Assembly (NCBI RefSeq): GCF_000413935.1
Contig: NZ_KE340376.1
Span: forward strand, 287,711-351,710
Direction: 5' to 3'
Length of the DNA stretch: 64,000 nucleotides
DNA from: Acinetobacter colistiniresistens
GTDB taxonomy: Bacteria > Pseudomonadota > Gammaproteobacteria > Pseudomonadales > Moraxellaceae
A program made the position numbers and the translations under genes. Below are positions 1 through 9,286 of the stretch, in pieces (the first letter of the stretch is position 1; every line of letters starts with the position of its first letter). The notes below the pieces were generated by a model. The model had not been told where the DNA came from and did no database searches. It saw only the letters and a list, made by a program, of their open reading frames with translations.

Positions 1-906
1 CTGAAAGAAGCACGTGCTCAGCAATTACAGTTGTTGGCTGAACGCAACGATAGCGGAAGCTTCACACTCATTCGCGACAATCTTGCCAATAAAGCAGTGG
101 TAGATCAATGCTTCCAAGCGCATCATTTTGATCGTGTGATTCATTTGGCTGCACAGGCAGGTGTGCGTTATTCACTTGAAAACCCACATAGCTATGTGGA
201 AAGCAACCTGATTGCCTTTACCAATATTCTCGAAGCTTGCCGCTATGCAGAAACGCCACACTTGACCTATGCCAGTACCAGTAGTGTCTATGGCGCCAAT
301 ACCACTATGCCATTCAGCGAACAACATGGCGTCGATCATCCATTGCAATTTTATGCCGCAACCAAACGCGCTAATGAACTAATGGCGCATAGCTATAGTC
401 ATTTATTTAAATTACCCACCACAGGGCTGCGTTTCTTTACCGTCTATGGACCGTGGACACGCCCAGATATGGCCTTGTTTAAGTTCACCAAGAACATTTT
501 TGAAGGCAAGCCGATTCCGGTATTTAATCATGGCAATCACACCCGTGACTTCACCTATATCGATGATATTGTTGAGGGCATCATTCGTACCAGCGACAAG
601 ATTGCCACGCCTGATGCAACTTGGGATAGCAACCATCCAAATCCATCCACCAGTAATGCCCCGTTTAGAATTTTCAATATCGGCAACAACCGTACAGTGA
701 AGCTGATTGAATATATTCAGGCGATTGAAAAAGCCGCAGGTAAAGAAGCGATTCTAGACCTATTACCGCTACAGCCAGGTGATGTGCCAGACACCTTTGC
801 CGATAGCTCTGCACTAGAACACTATGTCGACTACAAACCTGCGACTTCAGTGGTCGATGGCGTGAAAAACTTTATCGATTGGTACCGCCAATATCACAAT
901 ATTTAA
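1..906 (+). CDS. UDP-glucuronate 4-epimerase-like NAD-dependent epimerase, 5' end cut by window
   Basis: The reading frame is open from the first base, so the start and the Rossmann glycine motif lie upstream of the window. What remains is a short-chain epimerase/dehydratase. It has a Ser-Thr-Ser-Ser-Val-Tyr-Gly segment, a Tyr-Ala-Ala-Thr-Lys segment holding the catalytic Tyr/Lys pair, and then [16 protein letters not shown] and [13 protein letters not shown], which are typical of UDP-glucuronate/UDP-glucose 4-epimerases of capsule and LPS loci. Such enzymes interconvert sugar nucleotides in the cytoplasm for surface glycans. It lies beside a glycosyltransferase-like gene and ilvE, the known border of Acinetobacter outer-core loci. 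The exact sugar specificity is inferred only from resemblance. Confidence 0.85.
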   Translation: MKEARAQQLQLLAERNDSGSFTLIRDNLANKAVVDQCFQAHHFDRVIHLAAQAGVRYSLENPHSYVESNLIAFTNILEACRYAETPHLTYASTSSVYGANTTMPFSEQHGVDHPLQFYAATKRANELMAHSYSHLFKLPTTGLRFFTVYGPWTRPDMALFKFTKNIFEGKPIPVFNHGNHTRDFTYIDDIVEGIIRTSDKIATPDATWDSNHPNPSTSNAPFRIFNIGNNRTVKLIEYIQAIEKAAGKEAILDLLPLQPGDVPDTFADSSALEHYVDYKPATSVVDGVKNFIDWYRQYHNI

Positions 907-919
907 CAGCACTTAAAGC

Positions 920-950
920 AAAAAATCAGGCATTGCGCCTGATTTTTTTA
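920..950. terminator. Bidirectional intrinsic terminator
   Basis: An 11-bp inverted repeat (921-931 with 937-947, core AATCAGGC/GCCTGATT) is flanked by an A run on the left and a T run on the right. It lies between two converging genes, so it can stop transcription from both the epimerase and the glycosyltransferase. Confidence 0.85.
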
Positions 951-994
951 TTCGATTTATCCCTTCCTTCATCCAAGGGATAATAACGCTTGGA

Positions 995-1750
995 TTATTG
1001 CCAAGACTCTTTAATCCAATCCGATGGCAACACATAGCGATACCATTTACCGCCACCACCACTGATCGCATCAGGTGGATTAATTTCGCCATGAAAAATA
1101 ATAATTTTGGCGCCTTTTGGCTTCACTGGAGGGAGAATGTAAGCAAACGGTACTTTACGTAGGCAATGATACTTATAGCTCTTACACCAATCTTTGTTCC
1201 AGTAGCTTAACTTACCCTCTTTATGTACAAACCAAGACAGATATTCTTGTTCATTACGGAACTTTTGACTAATCTGTTTAAAGTTTGCACGAAAATACGG
1301 CAGAATGTCAGGGAAAGCTCCCAGTTTAAAACGATAAACCGAACTATTGCCCGTGATTCGCCAAGGACGTTTCCAGTCATGAATCACCAGAAACTCACCT
1401 TTTTCTTGGAAAAAGCAGTCAATATTATCAATGATCACTACATCCAAATCGAGGAACAGTGCATTACCTTTTAAGCCATAAAGATCCGGTTCAAACGTTG
1501 AAAGCTTATTCCAACCACGTTCAGGGCTACCTGCAGGTAAATCCAACGATGGAATCGGGAAACATTGGATATTTGGATCAATACCCTCAGTACGATCCGT
1601 CAGACAGACCATTTTAAAAGGCAAAGTCAGATGACGTTTGACCATGTTATACAAACGGTTGACATACTCAGCACCATATTTGGTTCCCCATTTCATGCAT
1701 AAAATCACATTGTCTTCAGGAGTTGCCGAATTTTGTTGAATCTCTACCAT
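995..1750 (-). CDS. Glycosyltransferase-like protein of the outer-core locus
   Basis: This 251-residue protein has no signal peptide. The segment GNALFLDLDVVIIDNID, at about residues 95-111, looks like the Asp-X-Asp metal and nucleotide-sugar site of GT-A fold transferases. The N-terminal part (VILCMKWGTKYGAEYVNRL) resembles the start of proteins that handle nucleotide-sugar donors. It would act in the cytoplasm on a lipid-linked or core acceptor. Its position directly beside ilvE fits the lipooligosaccharide outer-core locus, which in Acinetobacter lies between ilvE and aspS. Donor and acceptor cannot be read from the sequence. It is convergent with the epimerase gene. Confidence 0.65.
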   Translation of the reverse strand: MVEIQQNSATPEDNVILCMKWGTKYGAEYVNRLYNMVKRHLTLPFKMVCLTDRTEGIDPNIQCFPIPSLDLPAGSPERGWNKLSTFEPDLYGLKGNALFLDLDVVIIDNIDCFFQEKGEFLVIHDWKRPWRITGNSSVYRFKLGAFPDILPYFRANFKQISQKFRNEQEYLSWFVHKEGKLSYWNKDWCKSYKYHCLRKVPFAYILPPVKPKGAKIIIFHGEINPPDAISGGGGKWYRYVLPSDWIKESWQ

Positions 1751-1883
1751 CTGATAACCTTAAATGCTTGAGATATGATGGCTCACTTTGTCGTAAAAAA
1801 ACAAAAGTGTTCAATCATATGCACTGAATATATGCTCATCTTAGCATAGACCCTATGACTTTTTTTATTATTAATTCGTCAAT

Positions 1884-1907
1884 AAAAAAGCGAAGCCTAA
1901 GCTTCGC
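1884..1907 (-). terminator. Intrinsic terminator of ilvE
   Basis: A stem GCGAAGC/GCTTCGC (1890-1896 with 1901-1907) with a 4-base loop is followed, on the minus strand, by a run of T. It begins about 20 bp past the ilvE stop. Confidence 0.85.
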
Positions 1908-1926
1908 CTTCGCACATACTAAACGC

Positions 1927-2853
1927 TTATTTGATATACGTTAACCAGTGTGCATATTTGTCATTACGACCTTGTACCGCATCAAAGAAAGTCTTTTGAA
2001 TCACAGTGGTAATCGGACCACGTGAACCACAACCAATCTCACGGTCATCATATTCACGAATTGGTGTCACTTCCGCAGCAGTCCCGGTAAAGAATGCTTC
2101 ATCTGCAATGTAGAATTCATCACGAGTAATACGACGTTCAACCACTTCATAACCCAAGTCTTTAGCAATGGTAATCACGGTTTGACGAGTAATCCCTTCT
2201 AATGCGCCACCTGCTAAATCAGGGGTATGCAAGACACCATCTTTGATCAGGAATACGTTCTCGCCCGCACCTTGGCAAACAAAGCCTTGTGGGTCAAGCA
2301 ACATCGCTTCGTCATAACCTGAACGCGCCACTTCCTGATGCGCCAAGATCGACACGGTATAGTTACCACATGCTTTTGCCTTACACATGGTCACGTTTGG
2401 ATGATGATGTGTGAATGAAGAGGTTTTTACACGAATACCGTGTGCCATTGCTTCTTCACCCAAGTATGCACCCCAACCCCATGCTGCAACCGCGGCATGA
2501 ATGGTGTTGTCTGTTGCGGCAATACCGAGTTTTTCAGAACCAATCCAAATCAATGGACGTAAATAGCAAGAAGCCAGTTTATTTTCACGAACCACATCGA
2601 TTTGTGCTTGTTCTAATGTCGCTTGATCAAATGGAACATTCATCTGATAAATTTTTGCTGAATTTAATAAGCGCTTAGTGTGATCTTGCAAACGGAAGAT
2701 TGCGGTACCCTTCGGGGTTTCGTAAGCTCTGACGCCTTCAAAGACACCCATGCTGTAGTGTAGTGTGTGAGTTAAGACGTGAATTTTTGCATCACGCCAA
2801 TCAACTAATTTTCCATCTTGCCAAATAAAACCATCACGATCAGCCAAACTCAT
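1927..2853 (-). CDS. ilvE: Branched-chain amino acid aminotransferase
   Basis: This PLP enzyme catalyses the last step of leucine, isoleucine and valine synthesis, transferring an amino group from glutamate. The 308-residue product is the normal length for the family. Fold-type IV features are visible: HTLHYSMGVFEGVRAY near the N-terminus, the PLP lysine within CKAKACGNY at about residue 160, GAGENVFLI, and EAFFTGTAAEVTPI near the C-terminus. The ATG at 2853 is preferred over one ten codons upstream because GGAG lies 8 bp before it. It follows glnE by about 30 bp in the same direction, so the two are probably co-transcribed. Its left side is the border of the outer-core locus. Confidence 0.95.
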   Translation of the reverse strand: MSLADRDGFIWQDGKLVDWRDAKIHVLTHTLHYSMGVFEGVRAYETPKGTAIFRLQDHTKRLLNSAKIYQMNVPFDQATLEQAQIDVVRENKLASCYLRPLIWIGSEKLGIAATDNTIHAAVAAWGWGAYLGEEAMAHGIRVKTSSFTHHHPNVTMCKAKACGNYTVSILAHQEVARSGYDEAMLLDPQGFVCQGAGENVFLIKDGVLHTPDLAGGALEGITRQTVITIAKDLGYEVVERRITRDEFYIADEAFFTGTAAEVTPIREYDDREIGCGSRGPITTVIQKTFFDAVQGRNDKYAHWLTYIK

Positions 2854-2883
2854 CGCACATACTCCATTTTCTTTTTTACACAA

Positions 2884-5631
2884 TTATTCACTTTCCAATG
2901 CTTGCGCAGTTGGATCAATTAATCTCTGCCATAACTTGCAAACGATCTCGCGGGTATCGTGCCAATCCGCAGCATTGACTTGCATAGATTGATTTGCAAG
3001 CGCTAGACGGTGGCTCTCAGCTCGTTCACGGAGATAAGCGTGTATTAATGCTGTGGCATCTTCACTGGATAAGCAGCCTGCTTGAGCAGCATCTTCTAGA
3101 ATTCTTACATTGTCGGAAAAATGGGCGAGATCTGTATTCGTCCCACTCCATGCAAGCACAACATACTGTGCCATAAATTCGATATCAACGATACCACCTG
3201 AGTCCTGTTTTAAATGAAAAATCCCATGTTTTTTTTGCTCAGAAGATGATCCTAAATGATCTTTCATCTTTTGGCGCATTTTCAGCACTTCTTCACGCAC
3301 TTCGTTTTCATCACGCACTTGGGTCAGAATCTGACAGCGAATCTGTTCAAATTGCGTGCATAATCCACTATCTCCTGCAATCGAACGGGCACGCACCAAG
3401 GCTTGATGCTCCCAGAGCCAAGCACTTTTTTGTTGATATTGCTCATAGGCTTTTAGACTAGTGACCAACATCCCTGCTTCACCTGAAGGTCGCAGACGGG
3501 TATCAATCTCATAGACACGCCCATCTAGCGTTTGCGTAGTCATTAAGGACATAAACTTCTGCGCAACACGAATCGCAAACTCAGCGCCACTGATACGCTT
3601 ACGACCATCGGTTTCACCTTGCTCTTCAAGTGCATGGATAAACACCAAATCTAAATCGGAACCATAACCGAGTTCAATGCCACCCAATTTGCCATAAGCA
3701 ATCACCGCAAAACCTTTTTTATCCAGACTGCATCGTTGCCCATCATTGCCGACTGGATAACCATGACGCTGTGCAACCGCCTCATAAGCCAAGCGTAAAG
3801 TCGCTTGTACACTCACTTCAGCAATATCGGTCAGGGCATCGGAGACTTTCATCAACGGACTTTCCGCCAACACATCACTGGCTGCAACTGTCAGCACATT
3901 GCTCTTTTTAAATAAGCGCAATACTCGCATTTGATCTTCAACTTGATCAATCTCGATGCGCAACAATTGCTGACGCAAAGAATCTTCCAGATCTTTGCGT
4001 TGTGGCAGACCAAAATCCATCGACAGGAATTCATCCAACAGTACAGGATATTGCGCCAGCTCCTCACAGATCCACGGACTGACGGTTGCCATCTTGACCA
4101 GTCGCTGCAATGCGCCGCGGCTTTCCATCAACATCACTAAATACACGGTACGGCGTAACACCGACTCGATCAAAGGCATCAAGCGCAACAGTGCCACTTG
4201 CGGCTGATCCGACTGTAAAATTGCTTCGACCAAATGCGGCCAGAATTTCTTTAAGCGCTCTAAGGCACTGGCTGGAATTTTACGAAGTGCTTGTCCATGC
4301 CAGAAGTTTTGAATCAGGTTCTTGGCATCATCATCCAGTACGACATTGAGCTTTTGTTCAAGCTGAACAAAATCATCGACCGGCTCAGCAAATTCTTTCT
4401 CCTGAATCAATTGTTTAAACTGGACTTTGACCTTGTCACGTTTCTGATTCAATACATCCAAGAATGCAGGCCAATCGGCAAAGCCTAATGTCTCCAGCAT
4501 ACGCTGTCTCAGCTCGGGTTCAGTTGGAAGGGACTGGGTTTGCTGATCATTCAAGGCTTGAATGGCATGTTCGACTCGTCTTAGGAATAGATAGGCATCT
4601 TCCAGATCAATCACTGCTTGCTGATCTAATAATTCAGCTTCGCCTAAGTGATGTAGATTCACGAGACATTGACGATCTTGCAGTTCGCGCTTCGATCCAC
4701 CATAAATCAACTGGAATACCTGCACAATGAATTCGATTTCACGAATCCCGCCTGCACCCAGTTTAATATCCTCTTCGATATTACGGCGCATGACCTCACG
4801 TTCGATCATGGCTTTCATTTCACGCATGGCAGCAAAAGCGGAATAATCGACATAACGACGGAATACAAACGGACGCGACATATCTAACAATTCTTCGCCC
4901 GCTTTGCCGCCCGTAATCACCCGTGCCTTAATCCATGCATAACGCTCCCATTCACGCCCATGCTGGCTGAGATACTTTTCCAAACCACTATGACTGATTG
5001 CTAAGGCTGAACCATCGCCCCACGGACGCAAGCGCATATCAACACGGAATACAAAACCATCTGCGGTAATATGATCGAGCAGATAAATCAGCTTCTGTCC
5101 CCACAGAATGCAAAACTGCTGTACATCAATACATTTACGCCCATTGGTCTCGCCTTGCTCATCGAAGGCAAAAATCAGGTCAATATCACTGGATAAATTC
5201 AGTTCTTGCGCGCCGAGCTTGCCCATACCAATCACGATCAGGTCTTGTAACTGACCTGAATAACCAATGGGTTCACCATGTTTGGCTAATAATGGTGGTA
5301 ATGCAAAAGCTTTGGCGGCACAAATACTGGCATCGGCAAAATCTGATAGTTCACGTGTCAGTGTGACCACATTGGTGAGTTGATTGGCATCCTGCCAAAT
5401 CCAGCGAAACATCAGCTTGGCACGCAAGATACGTAAGGCTTTCATCCACGCCTGTTCATCTGCGACCTCAGCCACAGCCAGTTGCACTTTTTGATAAATA
5501 GTTTCAGTCGACAGCGAGTCAAGAAATTGATCTACGGAATAGTCTTGTTCTAATTCTACTTGGTATAAATTTAAAACTTGTTCAGCATATTGGCTTGCAA
5601 CTAAGGTTCTTTGTAGCTGTTGCGCATTCAT
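2884..5631 (-). CDS. glnE: Bifunctional glutamine synthetase adenylyltransferase/deadenylase
   Basis: GlnE adds AMP to glutamine synthetase when nitrogen is plentiful and removes it when nitrogen is scarce, under control of PII. At 915 residues it is full length. The two nucleotidyltransferase halves are visible: GKLGAQELNLSSDIDLIF near residue 145 for the deadenylylating half, and GKLGGIELGYGSDLDLVF near residue 660 for the adenylylating half. Each has the Asp-X-Asp metal pair, and the first half has LGAGGIREIEFIVQ. It ends about 30 bp before ilvE, an arrangement common in Acinetobacter and Pseudomonas. Confidence 0.97.
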   Translation of the reverse strand: MNAQQLQRTLVASQYAEQVLNLYQVELEQDYSVDQFLDSLSTETIYQKVQLAVAEVADEQAWMKALRILRAKLMFRWIWQDANQLTNVVTLTRELSDFADASICAAKAFALPPLLAKHGEPIGYSGQLQDLIVIGMGKLGAQELNLSSDIDLIFAFDEQGETNGRKCIDVQQFCILWGQKLIYLLDHITADGFVFRVDMRLRPWGDGSALAISHSGLEKYLSQHGREWERYAWIKARVITGGKAGEELLDMSRPFVFRRYVDYSAFAAMREMKAMIEREVMRRNIEEDIKLGAGGIREIEFIVQVFQLIYGGSKRELQDRQCLVNLHHLGEAELLDQQAVIDLEDAYLFLRRVEHAIQALNDQQTQSLPTEPELRQRMLETLGFADWPAFLDVLNQKRDKVKVQFKQLIQEKEFAEPVDDFVQLEQKLNVVLDDDAKNLIQNFWHGQALRKIPASALERLKKFWPHLVEAILQSDQPQVALLRLMPLIESVLRRTVYLVMLMESRGALQRLVKMATVSPWICEELAQYPVLLDEFLSMDFGLPQRKDLEDSLRQQLLRIEIDQVEDQMRVLRLFKKSNVLTVAASDVLAESPLMKVSDALTDIAEVSVQATLRLAYEAVAQRHGYPVGNDGQRCSLDKKGFAVIAYGKLGGIELGYGSDLDLVFIHALEEQGETDGRKRISGAEFAIRVAQKFMSLMTTQTLDGRVYEIDTRLRPSGEAGMLVTSLKAYEQYQQKSAWLWEHQALVRARSIAGDSGLCTQFEQIRCQILTQVRDENEVREEVLKMRQKMKDHLGSSSEQKKHGIFHLKQDSGGIVDIEFMAQYVVLAWSGTNTDLAHFSDNVRILEDAAQAGCLSSEDATALIHAYLRERAESHRLALANQSMQVNAADWHDTREIVCKLWQRLIDPTAQALESE

Positions 5632-5704
5632 ATAAAAAGGCTCGACTGATGTCAGGTCATCTTGGATTAGTTATATCAGTTACAAGCTTATCTTTAAAAT
5701 CTCT

Positions 5705-6976
5705 TTAGACTAATTTCGCTTTGCTTTTTTGTTGATCCGTACATAAATCAACCTGTTCACGTTCAATTGGCAACAACACGGTAAATACCGTGCCTTCGCC
5801 CTCATTGGAGCTGACATTGATTTCACCCAAATTCATTTCTACAAAGCGCTTACATAAACTTAAACCCAAACCTGCACCTTTCTCTCCTGCAGTGCCTTTA
5901 TAACTCATGGTAATCCGTGGCTGAAACAAGTCATTGATTTGTTGTTGGGTCATGCCGAGACCAGTGTCTTTAACATAGATTTCAACATAAGTGCCTTTAT
6001 GTTGTGCTTGAATATAGACCTTACCTGTACCATCAACATCGGTAAATTTCAGCGCATTCGACACCAAGTTCTGAATCACCGAGGTGATCATATTCATATC
6101 GGCATAGACTTTAAGATTTTCATCCACTTCATTAATCAGTTGAATATTCTTCTTAATCGCCAAAGTTTTAAGAATGTCGGTCACGATATTGGTGATCTGG
6201 CGCAACTTAAAATTGATCGGGTGATAGACAAAACGCCCACCTTCCGCCATCGCCCAATTCAATAAGCTTTCCAATAAGTTATAGGTCGATTGTGAAGTGT
6301 CGTAAAGATAGTCGGCAATATTCTGAATACTGGATTCGTCTAAGGTTTCACGTTCTTTCGCTAATATCTCAGAGAAGCCTAGTAGCCCATGAAATGGTGC
6401 ACGTAAGTCATGGGAAATAATCGAAAAGAATTTGGTTTTACTAAAATTGAGTGCAGCTTCTTGTTCGTATAGTTCTTTCAACTCGTCATGGTTAAACTTC
6501 AATTCCAGTTGTTGCATGAAGTTGACACAATGTTCTTGGAGGAGTTGTTTTTGTAAATCATTAAAGCCTTGGGCAGCTTCATCAAACAGGATGATATAAC
6601 CGAGTGAAGTTTGATCTGGGTGTCTAAGATGTAAAGCGACTGCAGTTTGGATTTTCTTTTTTAGTGGAGCAAGGAATGCCAATAAGGTTGGGTATTGCGG
6701 ATGGTCGCTATCGACCAGATCACCATTGACGAATAAGGTATTTAAGCTTTTGCTAATCTTTGCGGAGTCAATGGCTTTAAGTTTTTCAGGGCAGCGATGC
6801 CAAAGATAAGGTTCTTGGTGGAAGGACAGCAATGCGGTACTGACTTGCATCAGTTTTCGGTTGAACTGTAAAAATTGCTCAAGCAAGTTCTGCTCTGAAG
6901 TTAACCCCAAAGAAAGAGAGATTTTACAAGCACTTAACTTTTCGGCTTGCTGTAGTTCTAATAATTGAATCGTCAT
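5705..6976 (-). CDS. Sensor histidine kinase, apparently cytoplasmic
   Basis: This 423-residue protein has a GAF-like N-terminal region to about residue 175, without obvious membrane segments. It is followed by a HisKA dimerisation domain with the phospho-accepting His in FFSIISHDLRAPFHG near residue 188. The HATPase domain has the N box NLVSNALKFTD, the G1 box DTGLGM and the G2 box KGAGLGLSLCK. The ATG at 6976 has a GAGGCGG ribosome-binding site close upstream, whereas an ATG 27 codons earlier does not. No response regulator lies next to it, so it is an orphan kinase whose partner is elsewhere. It is 73 bp upstream of glnE on the same strand, but a functional link to nitrogen control is only a guess. 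Confidence 0.88.
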   Translation of the reverse strand: MTIQLLELQQAEKLSACKISLSLGLTSEQNLLEQFLQFNRKLMQVSTALLSFHQEPYLWHRCPEKLKAIDSAKISKSLNTLFVNGDLVDSDHPQYPTLLAFLAPLKKKIQTAVALHLRHPDQTSLGYIILFDEAAQGFNDLQKQLLQEHCVNFMQQLELKFNHDELKELYEQEAALNFSKTKFFSIISHDLRAPFHGLLGFSEILAKERETLDESSIQNIADYLYDTSQSTYNLLESLLNWAMAEGGRFVYHPINFKLRQITNIVTDILKTLAIKKNIQLINEVDENLKVYADMNMITSVIQNLVSNALKFTDVDGTGKVYIQAQHKGTYVEIYVKDTGLGMTQQQINDLFQPRITMSYKGTAGEKGAGLGLSLCKRFVEMNLGEINVSSNEGEGTVFTVLLPIEREQVDLCTDQQKSKAKLV

Positions 6977-7170
6977 TTCCGCCTCTCGAATATTATCGTT
7001 ATACGGTTCTTTACGTTTTTTAAAAAAAATGTGAAAACTATCACTCAGTATTAACAAACTTTAACAGAAAAGGCAATTGTAGATTCAATCAATTCGCAAC
7101 AAAACGTGAAATTTCATTAAATTTTAACTCTATTTAATAATTAGAAAAATTAAAACCATACATAAAAGTC

Positions 7171-8106
7171 TTAATTTTTTTTAGAACTAAGATTTTTAAT
7201 TACTTCTGTAGATATTTTTATCAGTTCAGCGTTTACTTTCATTTGTTCAACATTTAGATTTGACGCCTCTATATTCCCCTTATTTTGATCATTTCCAAAA
7301 TATTTTAAAGCTAATTCTTTCCGAAGTTTAACACCATCTTCAGGATCAAGATCAGATATGTACGAAGGAAAAGCATTTAGCTCTAAACTTATTTTCTCTG
7401 CAAAATCTTCTTTTTTCTGATAATGTACAACCTGTTTTAGAAAAAAACTAAGTATAGTGACACATAAAGATAAGACTGTAATTTTAAAAACCCAATAATC
7501 GTAAGCTTCAATTTCAAATCTATCGAAGAAAATTTTTTTAAAAACTAGTGAGGCTACTGCAAATGAAAGTGTCGCGATAACTGTAAAAAAGAATAAACCT
7601 AAGTAGCTATGCTTTGTATTATTAAAATTATTCTTAGCACTATCATAAATATTCTCTGAGTCAGCATTTTGCAATCTATTTCTTAACTCTCTAATCTTTT
7701 TTATTTCAAGCTCGATTTTTTGTGTAACTATATCTAAACTTTCATTAAGATATTCATTTTGAACTTGTATTAGGTCATTATAAACCTTTAAAAACTCATC
7801 TAAAGCTATCAGTTTCGCTGTAAGATAATCCTCTATATCATAATAATCCTTATTACTTAATATTTCTTCCAATCTTAACGTTATAGATTCGAGTATATGA
7901 CTATGACTTGCAGAAACACTATCTACTTTCACTCTAATTCTGGCTAGTAGGTCATCCACCACTCCTATAGAAAAGCCGTTGTTCTCATTTAAGGCTTTTG
8001 ACTCGATCTGATCAATTAAATTAAAAACACTTTTCTTTTTTTCCCCAAAATCAGCATTTCTTTGGATCAAGCTAATTATTTGGTTAGGTTCATACTGTTT
8101 ATTCAT
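7171..8106 (-). CDS. Unknown membrane protein with long coiled coil
   Basis: This 311-residue protein was not recognised. The first 165 residues are charged and look helical, with coiled-coil spacing in the stretch rich in Glu, Lys and Ile around residues 100-150. Two membrane segments follow (about 172-195 and 206-225), then a soluble, charged C-terminal tail. The gene is strongly AT-rich, unlike glnE or queA. It lies 79 bp after a second AT-rich membrane-protein gene on the same strand, and the pair is probably one transcription unit. No catalytic motif is visible. Context suggests acquired accessory DNA beside a tRNA gene, possibly a two-protein membrane system, but no function is assigned. 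Confidence 0.7.
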   Translation of the reverse strand: MNKQYEPNQIISLIQRNADFGEKKKSVFNLIDQIESKALNENNGFSIGVVDDLLARIRVKVDSVSASHSHILESITLRLEEILSNKDYYDIEDYLTAKLIALDEFLKVYNDLIQVQNEYLNESLDIVTQKIELEIKKIRELRNRLQNADSENIYDSAKNNFNNTKHSYLGLFFFTVIATLSFAVASLVFKKIFFDRFEIEAYDYWVFKITVLSLCVTILSFFLKQVVHYQKKEDFAEKISLELNAFPSYISDLDPEDGVKLRKELALKYFGNDQNKGNIEASNLNVEQMKVNAELIKISTEVIKNLSSKKN

Positions 8107-8185
8107 CAGATTATTTAACTTTTTACTAAATTAGCTCTAAATAATTTTAACTAAAGCATTCATAATTCTCCACAAAAATATAAAT

Positions 8186-8890
8186 TTAGCTAACTTTTTC
8201 TAATTCTAAAAACTTCTTAGCTTGCCAAGGCTTAACCATAGGCTTGAGGAGCATAAGCGCCAAAAAAAGACAAGCTATAAACAAAATAAATTGAGAGACA
8301 AAAAAACTAAATGGAACTTGATCTAAACCAACACCAGCTTTTATACATAGAAAAGTAATATATGCCATCGGCAACAATGAGCCAAAACTTATTGAAAAAT
8401 ATATAATTGTTCCAGCAATATTTAGGCTCTTAACGAACCAATCTTTACAGAAACTTTTTAGCTTAAACTCTTGTGTAATTTGATCTTTTTCCAAATAGAA
8501 ATTCGCTTTTTTATAATAAAATATTGCTAAGTTTTTATTTTCACACGAAAGGATATATTCAAGTAAATCTTTATCATGATGAGAATATTTTAGTAATTTA
8601 CTCAATTTAGAGACATCTAAATGATATTGAATTTGGTTTTTATATTTTTCAAAAGATACATCATCAAGTAGTTTTTCTTGATCTTTAATTTCATCATTTA
8701 TACGTTGGATCTTATGATCTTGATGCTCTCGTATGCTGCTTAGAATCCCAGACTTAGCGATAAAGAAAACAATCGCTACAACTAACACCAGAAAAAGTAC
8801 ACTACTACAGATAATTACACCATAAGGGTTATCAATTACTCTCTCTAACAATGGTGTAAGGTTCAATTCTGAGTTTAAATTAGTTGCCAT
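8186..8890 (-). CDS. Unknown membrane protein, upstream partner of the coiled-coil protein
   Basis: This 234-residue protein was not recognised. One membrane segment lies near the N-terminus (about residues 25-48) and two near the C-terminus (about 156-180 and 196-218). Between them is a charged helical domain with a short coiled coil around residues 55-80. The start at 8890 has a strong AGGGGAG ribosome-binding site. Base composition is very low in G+C, matching the next gene and unlike the core genes on either side. The 3' end of tRNA-Leu faces this gene, which fits an island inserted beside a tRNA, although no integrase or duplicated att site is present. Confidence 0.7.
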   Translation of the reverse strand: MATNLNSELNLTPLLERVIDNPYGVIICSSVLFLVLVVAIVFFIAKSGILSSIREHQDHKIQRINDEIKDQEKLLDDVSFEKYKNQIQYHLDVSKLSKLLKYSHHDKDLLEYILSCENKNLAIFYYKKANFYLEKDQITQEFKLKSFCKDWFVKSLNIAGTIIYFSISFGSLLPMAYITFLCIKAGVGLDQVPFSFFVSQFILFIACLFLALMLLKPMVKPWQAKKFLELEKVS

Positions 8891-8974
8891 TAGCTCCCCT
8901 ATATTAATTCTAGTAATTAAATCATTTTATTGCTGCAACATACTAATGAATATAAATATATTATAAATAAACAT

Positions 8975-9009
8975 TAAAAAACCCCAAGCCTTTAATACCA
9001 GCTTGGGGT
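8975..9009 (-). terminator. Intrinsic terminator of tRNA-Leu
   Basis: A 9-bp stem ACCCCAAGC/GCTTGGGGT (8981-8989 with 9001-9009) is followed by a T run on the minus strand. It starts about 10 bp past the CCA end of the tRNA. Confidence 0.9.
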
Positions 9010-9019
9010 CTTTGAATCT

Positions 9020-9106
9020 TGGTCCCGAGGGTCGGACTCGAACCGACACGTCATCTCTGACAGCGGATTTTGAGTCCGCCGCGTCTACCAATTTCACCAC
9101 CTCGGG
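9020..9106 (-). tRNA. tRNA-Leu (anticodon CAA)
   Basis: The cloverleaf folds fully: acceptor arm CCCGAGG/CCTCGGG, an A discriminator and an encoded CCA. The anticodon stem GCGGA/TCCGC has loop CTCAAAA, giving anticodon CAA for UUG codons. A variable arm of the class II type is present, and the T arm carries GGTTCGAGTCC. The total is 87 nt including CCA. Confidence 0.96.
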
Positions 9107-9131
9107 AAGAGTGCGATGCTTTGTGTTGCGT

Positions 9132-9159
9132 ATAATAACCTGTTTGATTTTATTGTCAA
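9132..9159 (-). promoter_or_regulatory. Sigma-70-type promoter of tRNA-Leu
   Basis: Read on the minus strand, a consensus -35 TTGACA (9154-9159) and a -10 TATTAT (9132-9137) are 16 bp apart. They lie about 25 bp before the mature tRNA 5' end. Confidence 0.75.
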
Positions 9160-9286
9160 ACACTAACTCACGCTTATTGCTCACTTTTAAATCATTCAGA
9201 TATTTTTCTATCAATAAACACGCGAACTCAGCGAGAAAACACAAAAAAGACTATACTACGCCCAATTTTTGCAATGTTTTAGATGT

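Noticed and set aside
7058..9106. Possible att duplication of the tRNA-Leu 3' end flanking the AT-rich pair
   Set aside because: No copy of the tRNA 3' end was found between the histidine kinase gene and the tRNA, so an integrated element with intact ends is not shown.
8927..9244. Open frame of 105 codons across the tRNA-Leu region, minus strand
   Set aside because: It runs straight through the tRNA and its terminator and has no protein-like pattern.
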